A stretch of DNA of 64,000 nt, taken from positions 248,001 to 312,000 of the forward strand of contig JAJNNX010000018.1 in the NCBI GenBank assembly GCA_023159155.1, written 5' to 3'. Both the position numbers and the translations under genes were made by a program. Source of the stretch: Ustulina deusta (Eukaryota; Ascomycota; Sordariomycetes; Xylariales; Xylariaceae). Positions 9,927 to 21,286 of this stretch are shown here, piece by piece; positions within the stretch are counted from its first letter, which is position 1, and the number at the start of each line of letters is the position of its first letter. Below the pieces are notes generated by a model. It saw only the letters and a list, made by a program, of their open reading frames with translations. It did not search any database and had not been told where the DNA came from.

Positions 9927-12274
9927 TGCGACGATGAAGACCGGTGTGAATGGACCTGGTAAAAAGGGGGGTCGGTGAGATCGGGGTTGCCGGCTGGATA
10001 TTTCGCTAGTTAGGCGGTTCGCTGGGCACAAAGGGCGCGACCGGGGTTGGATGTTGGGTTTATGGACGGCCTAGCCTGGGAGCTGTTTGATGATGGCAAT
10101 TTGAAGCTTGAATCTCCAAACTCAGCAGGTCGTTGTAATTTTAAGATTGACCCTGGTGCTGAATTGGCCAATGAAAAGCCTTCTCACGGTTGGCAGCCAT
10201 CTGGCAGTTTCCGACTGGCAACGATTGGGAGCTACCATTTCCCTAAGAGGGTAAGCCGACAAAAAGTATTGGTAGGTAGGGCCTGTCCAATATTCTGTTC
10301 AATTACGTTAAGCCAACTACCTAGGCTCGGTGTGTATCTATGTATATTCATACGTCTATATGATTGCTAAGTGGTCCAGACTGACAAGAGAAAATGCACT
10401 GGCGATGTGCATTGCCTTATAATACATAAGGTAGATAGGTAACATAAGTAGGTATAGGTCAGGTACCAGTTACTCGAGTTACCTACCTAAGGTACCTTAG
10501 GTAGGTAGTGCATGGACAAGACACTGCATGGATCTATCTGCTCCCGTCATCCTATTAGGTAGGCACGACCTACGCAAGTACTATACTACGTCAAGAGCAA
10601 CCGTCAATTACTACCTACCTAGTAGGTCCTGGTTCTTTGCTTTATTTGCCGGTTCGGGTCATCCAGCTCGGTTTTGATTCGCCAGTCGCCCGTCTACACT
10701 ACAACCAAACCAAAGGGCTGAATGTCATCGCCTTGGCACAAGGCTTGTTTGGGCATCATCGATGCACGAATTTCCACCAACCGCCGGAGATGGGATTTCA
10801 ACTCGAAGTTGGTCCATGTTCCTTCATGATATAAACACTAACACCTAAAATTACAAGCTACTAAACCAACCCGAGAAAGACCGAGGAGGACTGCCCACAG
10901 GATTGGCATCATATCACCTCGAGTCATGCCCCTCCAACTCACTGACGAGCATCGGGACACGGGCTGTGATATTTCCACGATAACGTCAAAATAAAGAATG
11001 AAAGGGACTAACGAAATCACCTGACCAGGAGCGGCGGCGACTTAATGCCGTCACAACAAGGGTCGGGATGCAAGTGCGCTTCCGCGGTTGGGTTGGCCCA
11101 CATGCACCTGGACAAGCTTTCCATCGTTTCCATCTTAGCTGGTACTAGTATACGATCCGCGGGCACGCCGCTCTGGAGAGTAATCATCGACATCTAATTT
11201 GGTCAGGGTTGCCCCAACGGCTGTCTTAGGTTACACGGCCGGCCTCAGAACAATGCCTGAAGGTGGTGAGAGTTACCTCCTTGGTCCTCTTGTCCGCTGC
11301 CTGATTGGTCATATGGAGTAGTAGTCAAGGAGCAGCCAAGTCCAGTGAGGGCACCACCACCGGTCCAGTGGCCGAAGAGCCCACAGCAAACCGCTGCCAC
11401 ATCATCCAAACATGGAAACCCTGCGAGGGGCCATGGATAGCTACGTGAAAGCAAGTGAGCAACCTAGTCGTGGAGTCCATGAGAGTGATTCCACCAGTAA
11501 GAACGAAGCGTCCAAGCCCGAAATGCACATCCCAGACTTTCTCGTTACTGTCAGGTCCATGTAGACGAACCCGCTCGGCCTGGCAGCGATGGATAGCGAC
11601 GGTCCAGTCAGCTGGCACGGGTCTTATGAATGGTCACATTGCGAGAGGAGTTCACCAACGATCAATGCTTCTGATTCGTTACCTTATCCTCGGGACTGTT
11701 AATTAAAGTGTGGCAGAAACCTTAAGCCAACCTCATTTTCCCCGTTCCCTGACCGTATTCTGTAACAACTTATTGTTTCCTACGAGTCGCTTGTCATATT
11801 GTGTTATCAACGCCCCCCAATGCACCCTAGCTGTTCCTCCCAACAGCACACGGGGTCCACGGAATGTTGCTGACTGCGTGCATTACCTAAGGCGTCTATT
11901 TCTGCGGCTCAGTGCGTATGCAGCAGGCTCGCTTGGGGAAACATGCATCAACGCCAATCCATATTCTTTCGTACCGGAGATCCGGAGATACGCGCCCCTG
12001 AATCAAGCGACAAAAGACCAACACACGGCGCAAGTATTTGTTCAGTATAACATATCGGTCCCCCAAATAGTATTTTCGGACGTGGCTATCTACGGGGCTT
12101 TTTACCCACGCAAACATATCTTCATCCAAGTCATCAGAAACATTGCAAGTTTGGTACCGTTTTAGGAGAGACAGTACTTACAGGGGGAAGTATGGCTAAA
12201 AAGACGCCGCGGCTTGTCAGTCCAGTTCTGCCATCCACAAAAACGGAATAATGTGCTAGGAAATCGAGGGGTGT
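9927..12274. other. Intergenic region, motif-rich then featureless
   Basis: The part at 10,430-10,625 is packed with GTAGGTA/ACCTACC words and includes a 28-bp perfect palindrome. From about 10,630 rightward the character changes to balanced-composition DNA with few such words. Open frames of 70-150 codons occur, but none shows a recognisable motif or consistent splice structure. A strong GTAAGT donor on the minus strand begins at 12,181 and may belong to a 3' extension of the methyltransferase gene. Confidence 0.5.
10480..10507. repeat. 28-bp perfect palindrome in ACCTACC/GGTAGGT repeat
   Basis: The sequence is its own reverse complement across 28 bp, centred on the GGTACC at 10,491-10,496. 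Each arm carries ACCTACCT. It is embedded in a cluster of the same words at 10,430-10,625. Confidence 0.9.
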
Positions 12275-13945
12275 TTATACCTTGAGAGCTGGATTGGCAG
12301 CTTCTGCTCTTGCCTTCGCTACCAAAACATGAAATTCAGTGATTGACATGCTGGAATAACTGTCAATATCACCCCTAGATGCGGTCAGTGAGGGCTTACC
12401 TAAGATAATGAGTGAAAGGATATATCGCCTGGGAGGACAACAACATTCGGACATTCTCCTGGTTTGCGGCTCCGATATCGTAGTCTCTTTGATCTGCAAT
12501 GGTCACCTTTGTCAACATCGAACTTCGCCTCACGACCGAGTTTCTTACTGTCTGACCAGGCACACATCGGCAATGGGATCATTCGCTCATCTACATCCGT
12601 GAATCCAGCATTCCTAAGCCAGGCTCCAAGCCGGCGGGGCGCCCTTGGGTTCTTGCATTGTTCCATCGCAAAGAGATACGTCTGCGACCACTGTCGAAGA
12701 GCCGAGTCTACCAAGTACGTATAAGTTCGAGGCCCCTCAGCGGTATATGTTTGAGCAAGGCTTACTATCTGCTAGAGCACCATTATCTGATTGTGCATTG
12801 AAATCAATCTCCACCATCTGAACCCAGCCACCAGGACGGAGGCATCGAAGTATATCGCGAATGTACCCAGTCCACCGTTCACTATTGATGCCGCCTGCTA
12901 CCAATCTGCTGTTGACAAGGTCGAAATGGTTTGAGGGAAACTGAAACCTGACCGCTATGTCAGACCCTTCCACAGTCGAATGTAATGAACCTTACGGCAT
13001 ATTAAGATCGTCGATATCAAGGTACAGATTCTCTAGACCTTCTTCGGGGTCATGGTGGTGCGGTGTTATATCGATTCCTCGGACCTAGGATCTTCAATCA
13101 GCGGGCGAGAAATTCGAGTGACGTAAATCGGTTTCCTTGGCGTCTCGATTCGGTTGTTCCCTTGTTGCCCCTTTCTTCCCTCTCCCTTTTTTCCTTCGTT
13201 GGAGAAACGCGGTGTTCCCTTCGCAGCTATTGTTGTTGCGTAGTCTTCCCTCGTGCAACTGGAGACGAGCTCGTGAGGGAGGCAAGGGTATCGACGAAGC
13301 TGCTTAGAAATTGCGCACCGAACAGACAATCCCCCTAGCCAAGGACAACGGTACTAAAAAGAAACTCGGTTATGCGTACCTCACATCTGGAATATTCCCA
13401 GGCTACCTGAAGAGCCCACTATGTAGAAGTCAATATTCAGTTCGATATGGAGGGCTATGGTGTCGCGCTCTGATAAGGTCATGGTTTGGAGATAAACCTG
13501 CCAGGGCTTTTGCGTACGAAAAGCATCCGCTGGAGGCAAAAGCAAGAATGGAGCAATGATAAAGTAGGCATCTCACCTCTCCTGTTCCAAATCCGCAATC
13601 AAGAATTCGTCTCGGTGCGTCAATGGGCGGGAAAATGAATCTATTGTCAAACATCATAGTCAAGACGCCATGTTGGATTCGCAATCGAAGGGTCTCATCC
13701 TGGACAGACCGCATGTTAGCACTACTTCCCATTCTCCCCACCCTCCCAAACATAAGCAATGCATGACGTACCTCGTCAATGGGGACAAAATACGTGTTAT
13801 TGTTGATAGCATATCGTTGAAACGACCGGTTGTGAAGAACGAACGTTTCTTGGACCTCATCGCTAAGCTCCACGGTATCGGCTCGGCTGTTCGTCGTGTT
13901 AGCAGGTCAACAAACACCCTAGGCTAAGAATAACTACTCAGCCAT
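12275..13945 (-). CDS. LaeA-like SAM-dependent methyltransferase, nine exons
   Basis: Class I SAM methyltransferase of the LaeA-like fungal family. Some members regulate secondary metabolism and others modify small molecules. Exons in coding order: 13945-13938, 13886-13772, 13699-13577, 13418-13380, 13084-12996, 12947-12766, 12707-12549, 12493-12400, 12350-12275, giving 294 aa. All donors are GT, all acceptors AG, and every phase matches. The protein shows YFVPIDEDETLRLRIQHGV, motif I ILDCGFGTGE (73-82), WALQVAWEYSRCE then VRGIDITP with the SAM-ribose acidic residue at about D100, NHFDLVNSRLVAGGINSERW, LRPGGW (about 162-166) and a helical C-terminal block ending NPALKV. The first exon is 8 nt (MAD) and the fourth 39 nt. 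Relatives usually run 10-15 residues past ALK, so the true 3' end may use another intron. The residues seen suggest an active enzyme. No partner biosynthetic genes lie nearby. Confidence 0.82.
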
Positions 13946-16900
13946 TTTTTTCCCCAGAAATATCAGTTCTTCTCAAACGACGGTATGTTCGGATCTGCTT
14001 TTTGGGGGGGGTTTTTTTTTCCGATGTCGAGACAATTTTTTTCATCGGTTGCTGGCCAGGTGGGTGGAGGTCGTCACTGTCGCACACAGAAACTCCTGAG
14101 AGCTTACCGCAATCATCTAATAGGCTTACCTAACCTAGACCTTAATCATCTCAGCCCGCGAACCACCAGGATGGGTTCCGAAATTAATTCCTATTATCCT
14201 GCTCTCTCTGAGCCGTAACTGGTATCTGCAAGTTGCAGAATTAATGTGCTACGGCCTTAGACTTATGTGGAGCTAATGGGTATTATGACCTGTTCGACAG
14301 AACCACTGCATGATAGTCACCCACACGCAGCACCTTGGACCCCACGATACTATTAGTACCGCTGCCGATCGGATCGGGTATCGCATCTACTTCCATTGAT
14401 TCCTAGTTCCTATGTAATAAGACATTAGTCTCGCCATCGTCGCTCCGAGTCAATCCATAGCATGCACAAGAACCCGCAACATGCTGGGATATGCCATCGC
14501 GCTCATTCACCTGGTTTCGCCGTCGAGGGGGGGAGAAATATGAATATGAGAGGCACCACGTCTCACTACAGGTTGCCCGCATTGAGTGTACGCCTGTCTG
14601 GTGGTAGACAAACCTGGTTTAAACTACAGACACAGCACTGGCATTATTGGGTAGTAATGGCCTTGTTGTGTGGCCTGATAGGACCAAGGGACCACTCGTA
14701 AAGGCCAGAGTAACGTTCATACTACCTAATAGAACTAGCATGGTCTACTGTTTTTCCCCTGTTCTTCAGACACACATCCCTTGCTATCCACTCGTTCCTC
14801 GCAGCTGCAGGTCGCGGTTCAACCGGCTAACGCGTACCCTTGGCCACCTGGCCAAGAGCGGAGGAAGTTTGATGTTTGGGGAGGGTTTATCGGTAAATGA
14901 GGCTTTACGGGGAAGCAGAAGCGCTCTAATGCCGAAGAAATATGCTGATCTCGACACTGTGAGCTGACTTCCGCCAAATGTCCCGAGTGGCGCACAACAG
15001 CGGCGCTCAAGGATCCCAAGCCAATGGTTCAGCCGGGTAGCTAACGCCTTTCGTACATGGCACAGAATAATTCACTGCCCAGAGACTTGGGTCCAGAAAG
15101 ACGGGGTTCTTCCATGCCCTGATGGGACTGCCCTTGTTACTCATAACTTATAAGTATGCTGTTCCCTGCTGCGACGCTTGACATTCCTGCTAGTCGAAAG
15201 CGATTCGGCACAGCCACGGCCGAGGTACACTAAGGAATGACAAAGGGACATAACGAAATATATGGTCTAACGGTATGGAGTTGTGATATTCAACCCTTTC
15301 CCCGTCTTGTTAACTACTGGCTAGTCGCAAGGAGACATCTCTCTAGGCCTCCTTGTGGGCCACCGCGACGGTAAGTGAGGAGAGGGAACACAACCGCTCC
15401 TCGGTGTTATTAACTCTACTGCATTTGAGGGGAAGCTCGGGAGTTGCAAGGCAGCGGCAATTAACTTCCTGATAACGCTGTTGAATACACATTACAATAC
15501 TTCCCAGGTAGTCTAACCAGACACTTTGTTGAGGGGTATATGCAAAAGAGCGAAGGGGAATAGTCATCAGGTTTCGCGACGAATACCCCTTTTGTGATTA
15601 GCGGACTGCCAGGTCATCACTAACTCACCTCACCGCTCCACGGTCTCTAGAAGTTTCAATGGCCCATCACTCATCATGGGTCCAACAAGCTGGCTCATGC
15701 AGAGTCTGGAAACCCAAACAGCGACCTTTATCTCAGTGGCTTAACCCCTGTCGACAGCATATAGGTACAGTAGTAGCCTAGCGGAGCATCAAGCTATCTC
15801 TCTAGTATACGGCAGTATCAACGACGACACACCTCGACGACGGAATCTTTTTTTCGTCTCCAGGATCAGTACGAAATGTCAAGTACAGCGGGCCGGTCAC
15901 GGTGGAGTTGGAACTTCGCCTAGGCACGCCACACGCTTGGAGAGGGTGGCATCGGAGGGTCCAAGATCGCTTGGGCCGCAACATTTCAACGGCACACTCA
16001 CCAGTCTCCTGACCGAAAGTCATATACTACTACGGCGAATGATTTTACGTGGAGCTTATTTCTTATACCCAATTGCTGCAATTTCGATCACCGGGAGAGT
16101 GAAGGTTTATGTGACGCCTTGGGCTCCTATAGACAATTGCATGAACCCAGATGCCAACGCGTGCTGGCGTGCTGGTGATGCTAATGAACCCCCTGGTGTT
16201 AAGGAATAATAGCAATGTGAACCCCAGGAGTTAGGACTGCCTATCCGTAGATGGTTAGGATTTCCGTGGGCTCAACCCCTGTGTGGGAACTCCGAAGAAC
16301 TACTCCGCTTCGCCGCCTTTGACAGAAGTAGGCCAAACTAAAGGTGGTTAACCAGTTGGTTTAAGTCGCTAGACGCACGCAATTTTCCCTGCCGCTCCCC
16401 ACACGATCAAACCGACGAGAAATTACGTACCGGGAATGTCCCAAATTGCTGGGAACTGTGTTGCCAAATGATCGGCTACGACCCGGCCAGTCGTGGCGAA
16501 AAGAGAGGGCCACAGATAGAAGCGGCCGAAACAAGCGGGCCACAAACTACGAAGGCGAGACAGCCGACGCGAAATTATACAGCTCTAAACCCATACATCC
16601 ATGACATCAGATATCCGGACGTCGTGGTATGAAACTTGAGTGATGTCGCCGGATGACAGATATCAGCATGGCTCCCTGGACTAAGGTCTTCCTTCATCCT
16701 TCGAGATGTCTTACTTTATTTATTTTAGTGAGCATGCATTAGCGTGTACCAGAGTATCGGGTCAGACAGCTTTGTGGGCGTATCCATAACGATGCTGACT
16801 CGTAACATTTGCACTATACACAGCCAGATTTTGTTTGCTTTCCTCAACAAACGCCAGGAGGGGTCCGGCTGGAGATTAATCCAAACGCCTAGTCTCGAAG

Positions 16901-18640
16901 AAAGTTTTGAAGGAACACGCCGCGCGCTTCTGACTTGAAAAAACAGGACACTGGTTCTTTCACAAGGGCGTCGCGGCAGGAGCCAGAGTGAAACAATAAT
17001 ACGTTGGGGTAATTTGCGCTTCTATTAGATGGTGACACAATAGCGCACATACTGTACGCGACACCACGGTATATTTGAGGGATTGCGAACTATTATAATG
17101 CCATCCTTCGTGGTATTGATATCGCCACAGCGGATCCCACAGCGCCGCGCCGCCCAACAATTTTAGTTGTAGGCTGAGCCCGAGGTTCCCGAAGAGTTCT
17201 AGTCAAGCCCGGTCGAACCTTTTCGCCCACTTTGGCTTAATTAACCCGAGCGTCTGGCTCCCCTCAAACGTCCTAGTCTCACTGGATCCACGAACCTGGT
17301 GCAAGGAATCGCCAGAGTACGGGCGACGAGCGGGATTCATCCCGGCCCAGCTGCTGCAAGCCACCTCCCATGCACTGCAGCCCTTTTGGGACACGCGTAC
17401 CTATCTACAGTATACAGACGGATCTCACCCAGATTGCTACGTGTGCTTACCGTTGATCAAATTGCAGCCCGAAAGCAAACATGCACTGCATAGCCGTGCG
17501 GAAGACATCCGACTGCTTACCTCAGCTTCACTTGACACAGTCAACTGGGTAATGGTACTGGAGATATAGCCAAGCATTCGACCGATGTGACCGAAACCAT
17601 CCGCGATGACCTAACGAGGGCCCCGGTTTGTGCCGGCTGAATTGCTGCTGTCGAACGGGCCCACGGCGCAGCGAAGGCGACAGCATGTGTTACATCCAAC
17701 CTACATGTGTATGCATCTTCAAAGCCACTGCAACCACACGACTGGCCCCGTATCGGTTCTGACGTGTCATCCTACGAAAAGCGTTCCAGGCATACTCTAC
17801 CACGGTGCCGCTACAGATCGCCCAATGCCGTGGCCCTGGAATGGACTTAAGCGGCGTATTCTCTGGTACGACGCAGTAGCGTAGCAGGCTCGTAACGGAC
17901 GAATGTCTGTCTCACTTGTCAATCAGCAAACTCCCTAGCTCGCATTCTTCCCACAGCCGTGGCGAGGACGCCATTCGTCGCCCATGCTTCTTCAAATTAA
18001 AGGGGGTCCCCTCTCTTACTCAGCACAACAAGCAAACTCCAATGGCGTATGGGTGGCGTGTTGTGTATGACTTCGATCCCGCCCGCCAAGTTATTAAGTC
18101 CTAGGTGGCACAGTCATATAAGATACCGAGAGCATGGAATGGAATGCCGGAGCGGCACAGAAACCCGGCACTGCGGGCGGTATCTCATTTTCTCACAACG
18201 ACCCGGGGGCTAAACGACGCCTTGGTATACATATCGATCTTGCGGCTTTGACTAGGTACCTTCTGCTGCTGTCATACACCCTCAAGAACACCTTGCTAAC
18301 TGATATTGACGATGGGTGCAACCTGAGACCTCCACACCAGCGGTCCCGGCGGTGTGGCCTGACCGAAACGAGGGGCAAGTAAGTGAGTACCTAATACCTA
18401 GTTGCTGTTCCAGCTTCTGGTGGGGAAACGAGGGCCAGATCACCAGTCATGGGGCGGATTTCAAAGCATCTTTTAACTTTCCGCATTGTTGTTCATAAAC
18501 CCCACCCTCGACCCAGGATCTGGACATGTGAATGCTTGCTTCCAGCTGGCTGAACACTACACAGTACTCCTATTCCAATAGGCAGTTTCGTATGGGTTCA
18601 AGGTAGCAGCAATGCGACGTGCCGTGTAGCTGGATACCTA
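13946..18640. other. 4.7 kb stretch with no recognisable gene
   Basis: Balanced base composition, almost no microsatellites and few of the GTAGGTA words found in other intergenic DNA here. Several 60-100 codon open frames occur, but they have no motif, no codon pattern that I can recognise and no matching splice sites. It may be an old insertion, a decayed mobile element, or unique spacer. Confidence 0.5.
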
Positions 18641-19475
18641 GTTGCAGTAGGACCCTACACCTCTAGTGTAGTGTATCCTCTCTCCGCACACTAGCATGTA
18701 GTGTGTCTATGTGTATGTATGTATGTGCACGGTATTTATGCGCAGGCTACGCATACATGCACCTACTCTGCCGCCGGTATACCAAAGAGAGGGAAGAGGG
18801 GATAATAAGTCCCAGGCCGAGGTTCTGCACATCGTATACCTACATGCCATGGACCTATCGACTGTGAGACATGCAGGCAGGAATGCAGACAGACGGAAAG
18901 AAAGGGACAGACCAAGCACGTACACATGCACTGTAGACATGTACGTATTCAGAGTTGCACTCGAGATATGCATGTCTTAGATGCCTAGTTGATGGTATCA
19001 TCTTCGACGTCCTGTAGGCACCTAGTCTAAGGAATGTGGACGTAGAATGTGGACATGATGCTGCGAGTCAGTGCCAACGACCGCGATCCTCTGCCACGGT
19101 CCGATGCAACGTAGACTCGCCATCCACAAAAAGAAAGCTTTGGGCAGACACGATGCCTCCCTAGATCCCTAGACGAAGTCGAAAGGGGCGCCTACAGTCG
19201 GTATTGACCTGCAGCTCGCCGGATAAACGTCACGAGAGGGGAAACACCGATAAGAAAGCTGCGGGTCGGCCCGTTTCCTGGCCGAGGTGAATCAATCAAT
19301 CAATCATGCTGAAACCCAAAACAAGATGCCAGTACATGTCTATACGGACGACACAGTTCACGTCGTCTCCCCCCCCTCTTGCCAAGACCCGACCCTTTTC
19401 CCGGTGATATGTTTTGTTCCAAATCGGAATGCTCCGCATGGAGTACGCAGTAGATAGCGAGTGTAGTGTGTAGGT

Positions 19476-19495
19476 AAAAAAAAAAAAAAATTTTT
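19476..19495. repeat. A15 followed by T5
   Basis: A run of 15 A, then 5 T, followed by TAA repeats to about 19,510. It is a low-complexity tract with no associated gene. Confidence 0.9.
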
Positions 19496-20224
19496 AATAA
19501 TAATAATAAAAAGAACATAACATTGCCACAGTGTAGGAAATTCCAGAATACCTAAGTATAATAAAATTAAAAATTAAAAATTCTCCCGTTTTTCTTTCTT
19601 TCCCGCATCATTCGCCTGCTCGGATCATGTTGGCCAAGATAGATAGGTGTGGCATGTGGGAATGAGGCGGAAGGTGTAGATAGATACTTAGATACCAGGT
19701 ACATGTGGTACTAGTACTACTACACGTGTACACGACACGCTACCTGCTTATAGTACCTACACTATAATCGGTAGTGTGAAAAAAGCAAAGAGGTCAGAAG
19801 TACCTACTTAGTTAGGCGAAGGCGAATTCTTCCTTTCCCCTACAAAACCCGTCCCGTCGTCATCAGATGTTTTCTTGGCTCCAGTGACTAATTGGCTCGA
19901 TTGTCTGTTTTTGGCTCGATTCGATTCGACTCGTCATTTTCTTGTTTTATACCCCGACATCTTACCTACTTATTGGAATACCTAACTACATATATGTACA
20001 TATGTGTGCTCGTCCAACCCGGTCCGTCCAACCGATCACGAATGCGTAGGTAGTACTCTACACTACTCTCTAGGTCCTCCCCATCATCCTCCCGCTCTTA
20101 TTCCTGTTTGCACCACATGGAAAACTGTGTACCTGCCTAATTCAACAGGTACTACTGCTGTCTGCTTGTCTTGGCTTAGCCGACTCCTCATCTCGTGTAC
20201 ATAATGTAGTGTACTAATTTATTT

Positions 20225-20231
<7 letters not shown>

Positions 20232-20255
<24 letters not shown>
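20232..20255. repeat. (CT)n microsatellite
   Basis: About 12 CT units in gene-free DNA. A complementary GA run lies about 180 bp to the right. Confidence 0.9.
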
Positions 20256-20432
20256 AACCCCTCCCTTACATATACACGTACATGTATATCTCGAGACTAT
20301 CTACCGACTGCCTTCATTAGGCCATTCCAGCCGAGAAGGCGAGGCACTAAAGCATGTAGTGTGTGTATAATTCATCCCGCTGCAACAAGAATGATCACGA
20401 CAACATTTTCGACAACATCCCCAAAGCCTATC

Positions 20433-20450
20433 GAGAGAGAGAGAGAGAGA
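20433..20450. repeat. (GA)n microsatellite
   Basis: About nine GA units; they could pair with the CT run at 20,232-20,255 in a single-stranded state. Confidence 0.9.
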
Positions 20451-20517
20451 AAACAAAAACTTTGAGGAACTTTTGTAAATGCGAGCTACCCGTTAGTGTA
20501 GATAGAGACTAGCAGCC

Positions 20518-20538
20518 AAGACAGACAGACAGACAGAT
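20518..20538. repeat. (GACA)n microsatellite
   Basis: About four to five GACA units in gene-free DNA. Confidence 0.85.
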
Positions 20539-21286
20539 AAATATTAGCTTTCCCACCACACGCCAACTATCTAGACTAATTAATCACAGCTCATACTGTG
20601 GGCGGAATGTTGGCAAATTAGGCAGGCCCAATAGATAGGTACGCTAGCGATGGTCCTGATCGAAGATGTGATTATGTGACGCGTGATAAGTCCATGCGCT
20701 TCCCCGGGATACACCTTGTTCTCTCTCCTCACCTCTGTCCCCTTACCCACTCATGCTCCACCATCACGAAAAAGCTGGGCGGCGGTTTGCGGGCTCAAGT
20801 GCCACGCACTCAAGGGCTGCCCCGTCTGTCGTTCTAGAAGTAACTAGGTTGGATGCTAGCAAGTGTCTGGAGAGCAGGTGACTAGACAGTCTTGCATTGA
20901 TCCGGCCGTCCGAGGTCTGGTTCTAAACTGCATGACAGATAGATAATATATTAACCTAAAACACGTTTACAACTTGTATTGTACAAAGGGGCGGATAGCT
21001 TTTCTTTTCTTCCTGTGAAATGAAGAAAGAAAGCCGTGAGCCGTGCATCTCTGACCTGCGTATAGTAAGTCCAATCCAAAGAAAACGATTGGGCCCTCTA
21101 TTTCCCTCGCCGAGTGCCATGGATCTATGTATTCACCTATGCAATGCCCATTTTACCCGTCTGTCCCTTGCGCCGTCGCCCTCAAAGCAAAGAAAAGACG
21201 CGAGGTACGATATCGGGCCAGCAACTAAGGTCGTGTACTGGCAAACGCCCCGAAGACCTCCCAGGTACAAACAACGATAGCAGAGT

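Larger units (their letters stand above)
18641..21286. other. Microsatellite-rich intergenic region
   Basis: Gene-free and rich in short tandem repeats: GTAT near 18,715-18,725, AATC at 19,290-19,305, a poly-A run, TAA repeats near 19,497-19,510, CT and GA runs at 20.2-20.45 kb and a GACA run at about 20,520. GTAGTGT words recur. The right end is the 3' flank of the Lsb6 gene. Confidence 0.55.

Noticed and set aside
11325..12165. Frames of about 100-150 codons (for example 11,710-12,165 +)
   Set aside because: No motif, no splice support and no codon pattern; lengths are within chance for balanced-composition DNA.
12256..12280. 25-nt GT-AG intron at the end of the methyltransferase
   Set aside because: Far shorter than fungal introns (about 45 nt minimum), so not used in the model.
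12408..12724. Plus-strand frames over the methyltransferase
   Set aside because: Antisense to exons that join into a clear SAM methyltransferase.
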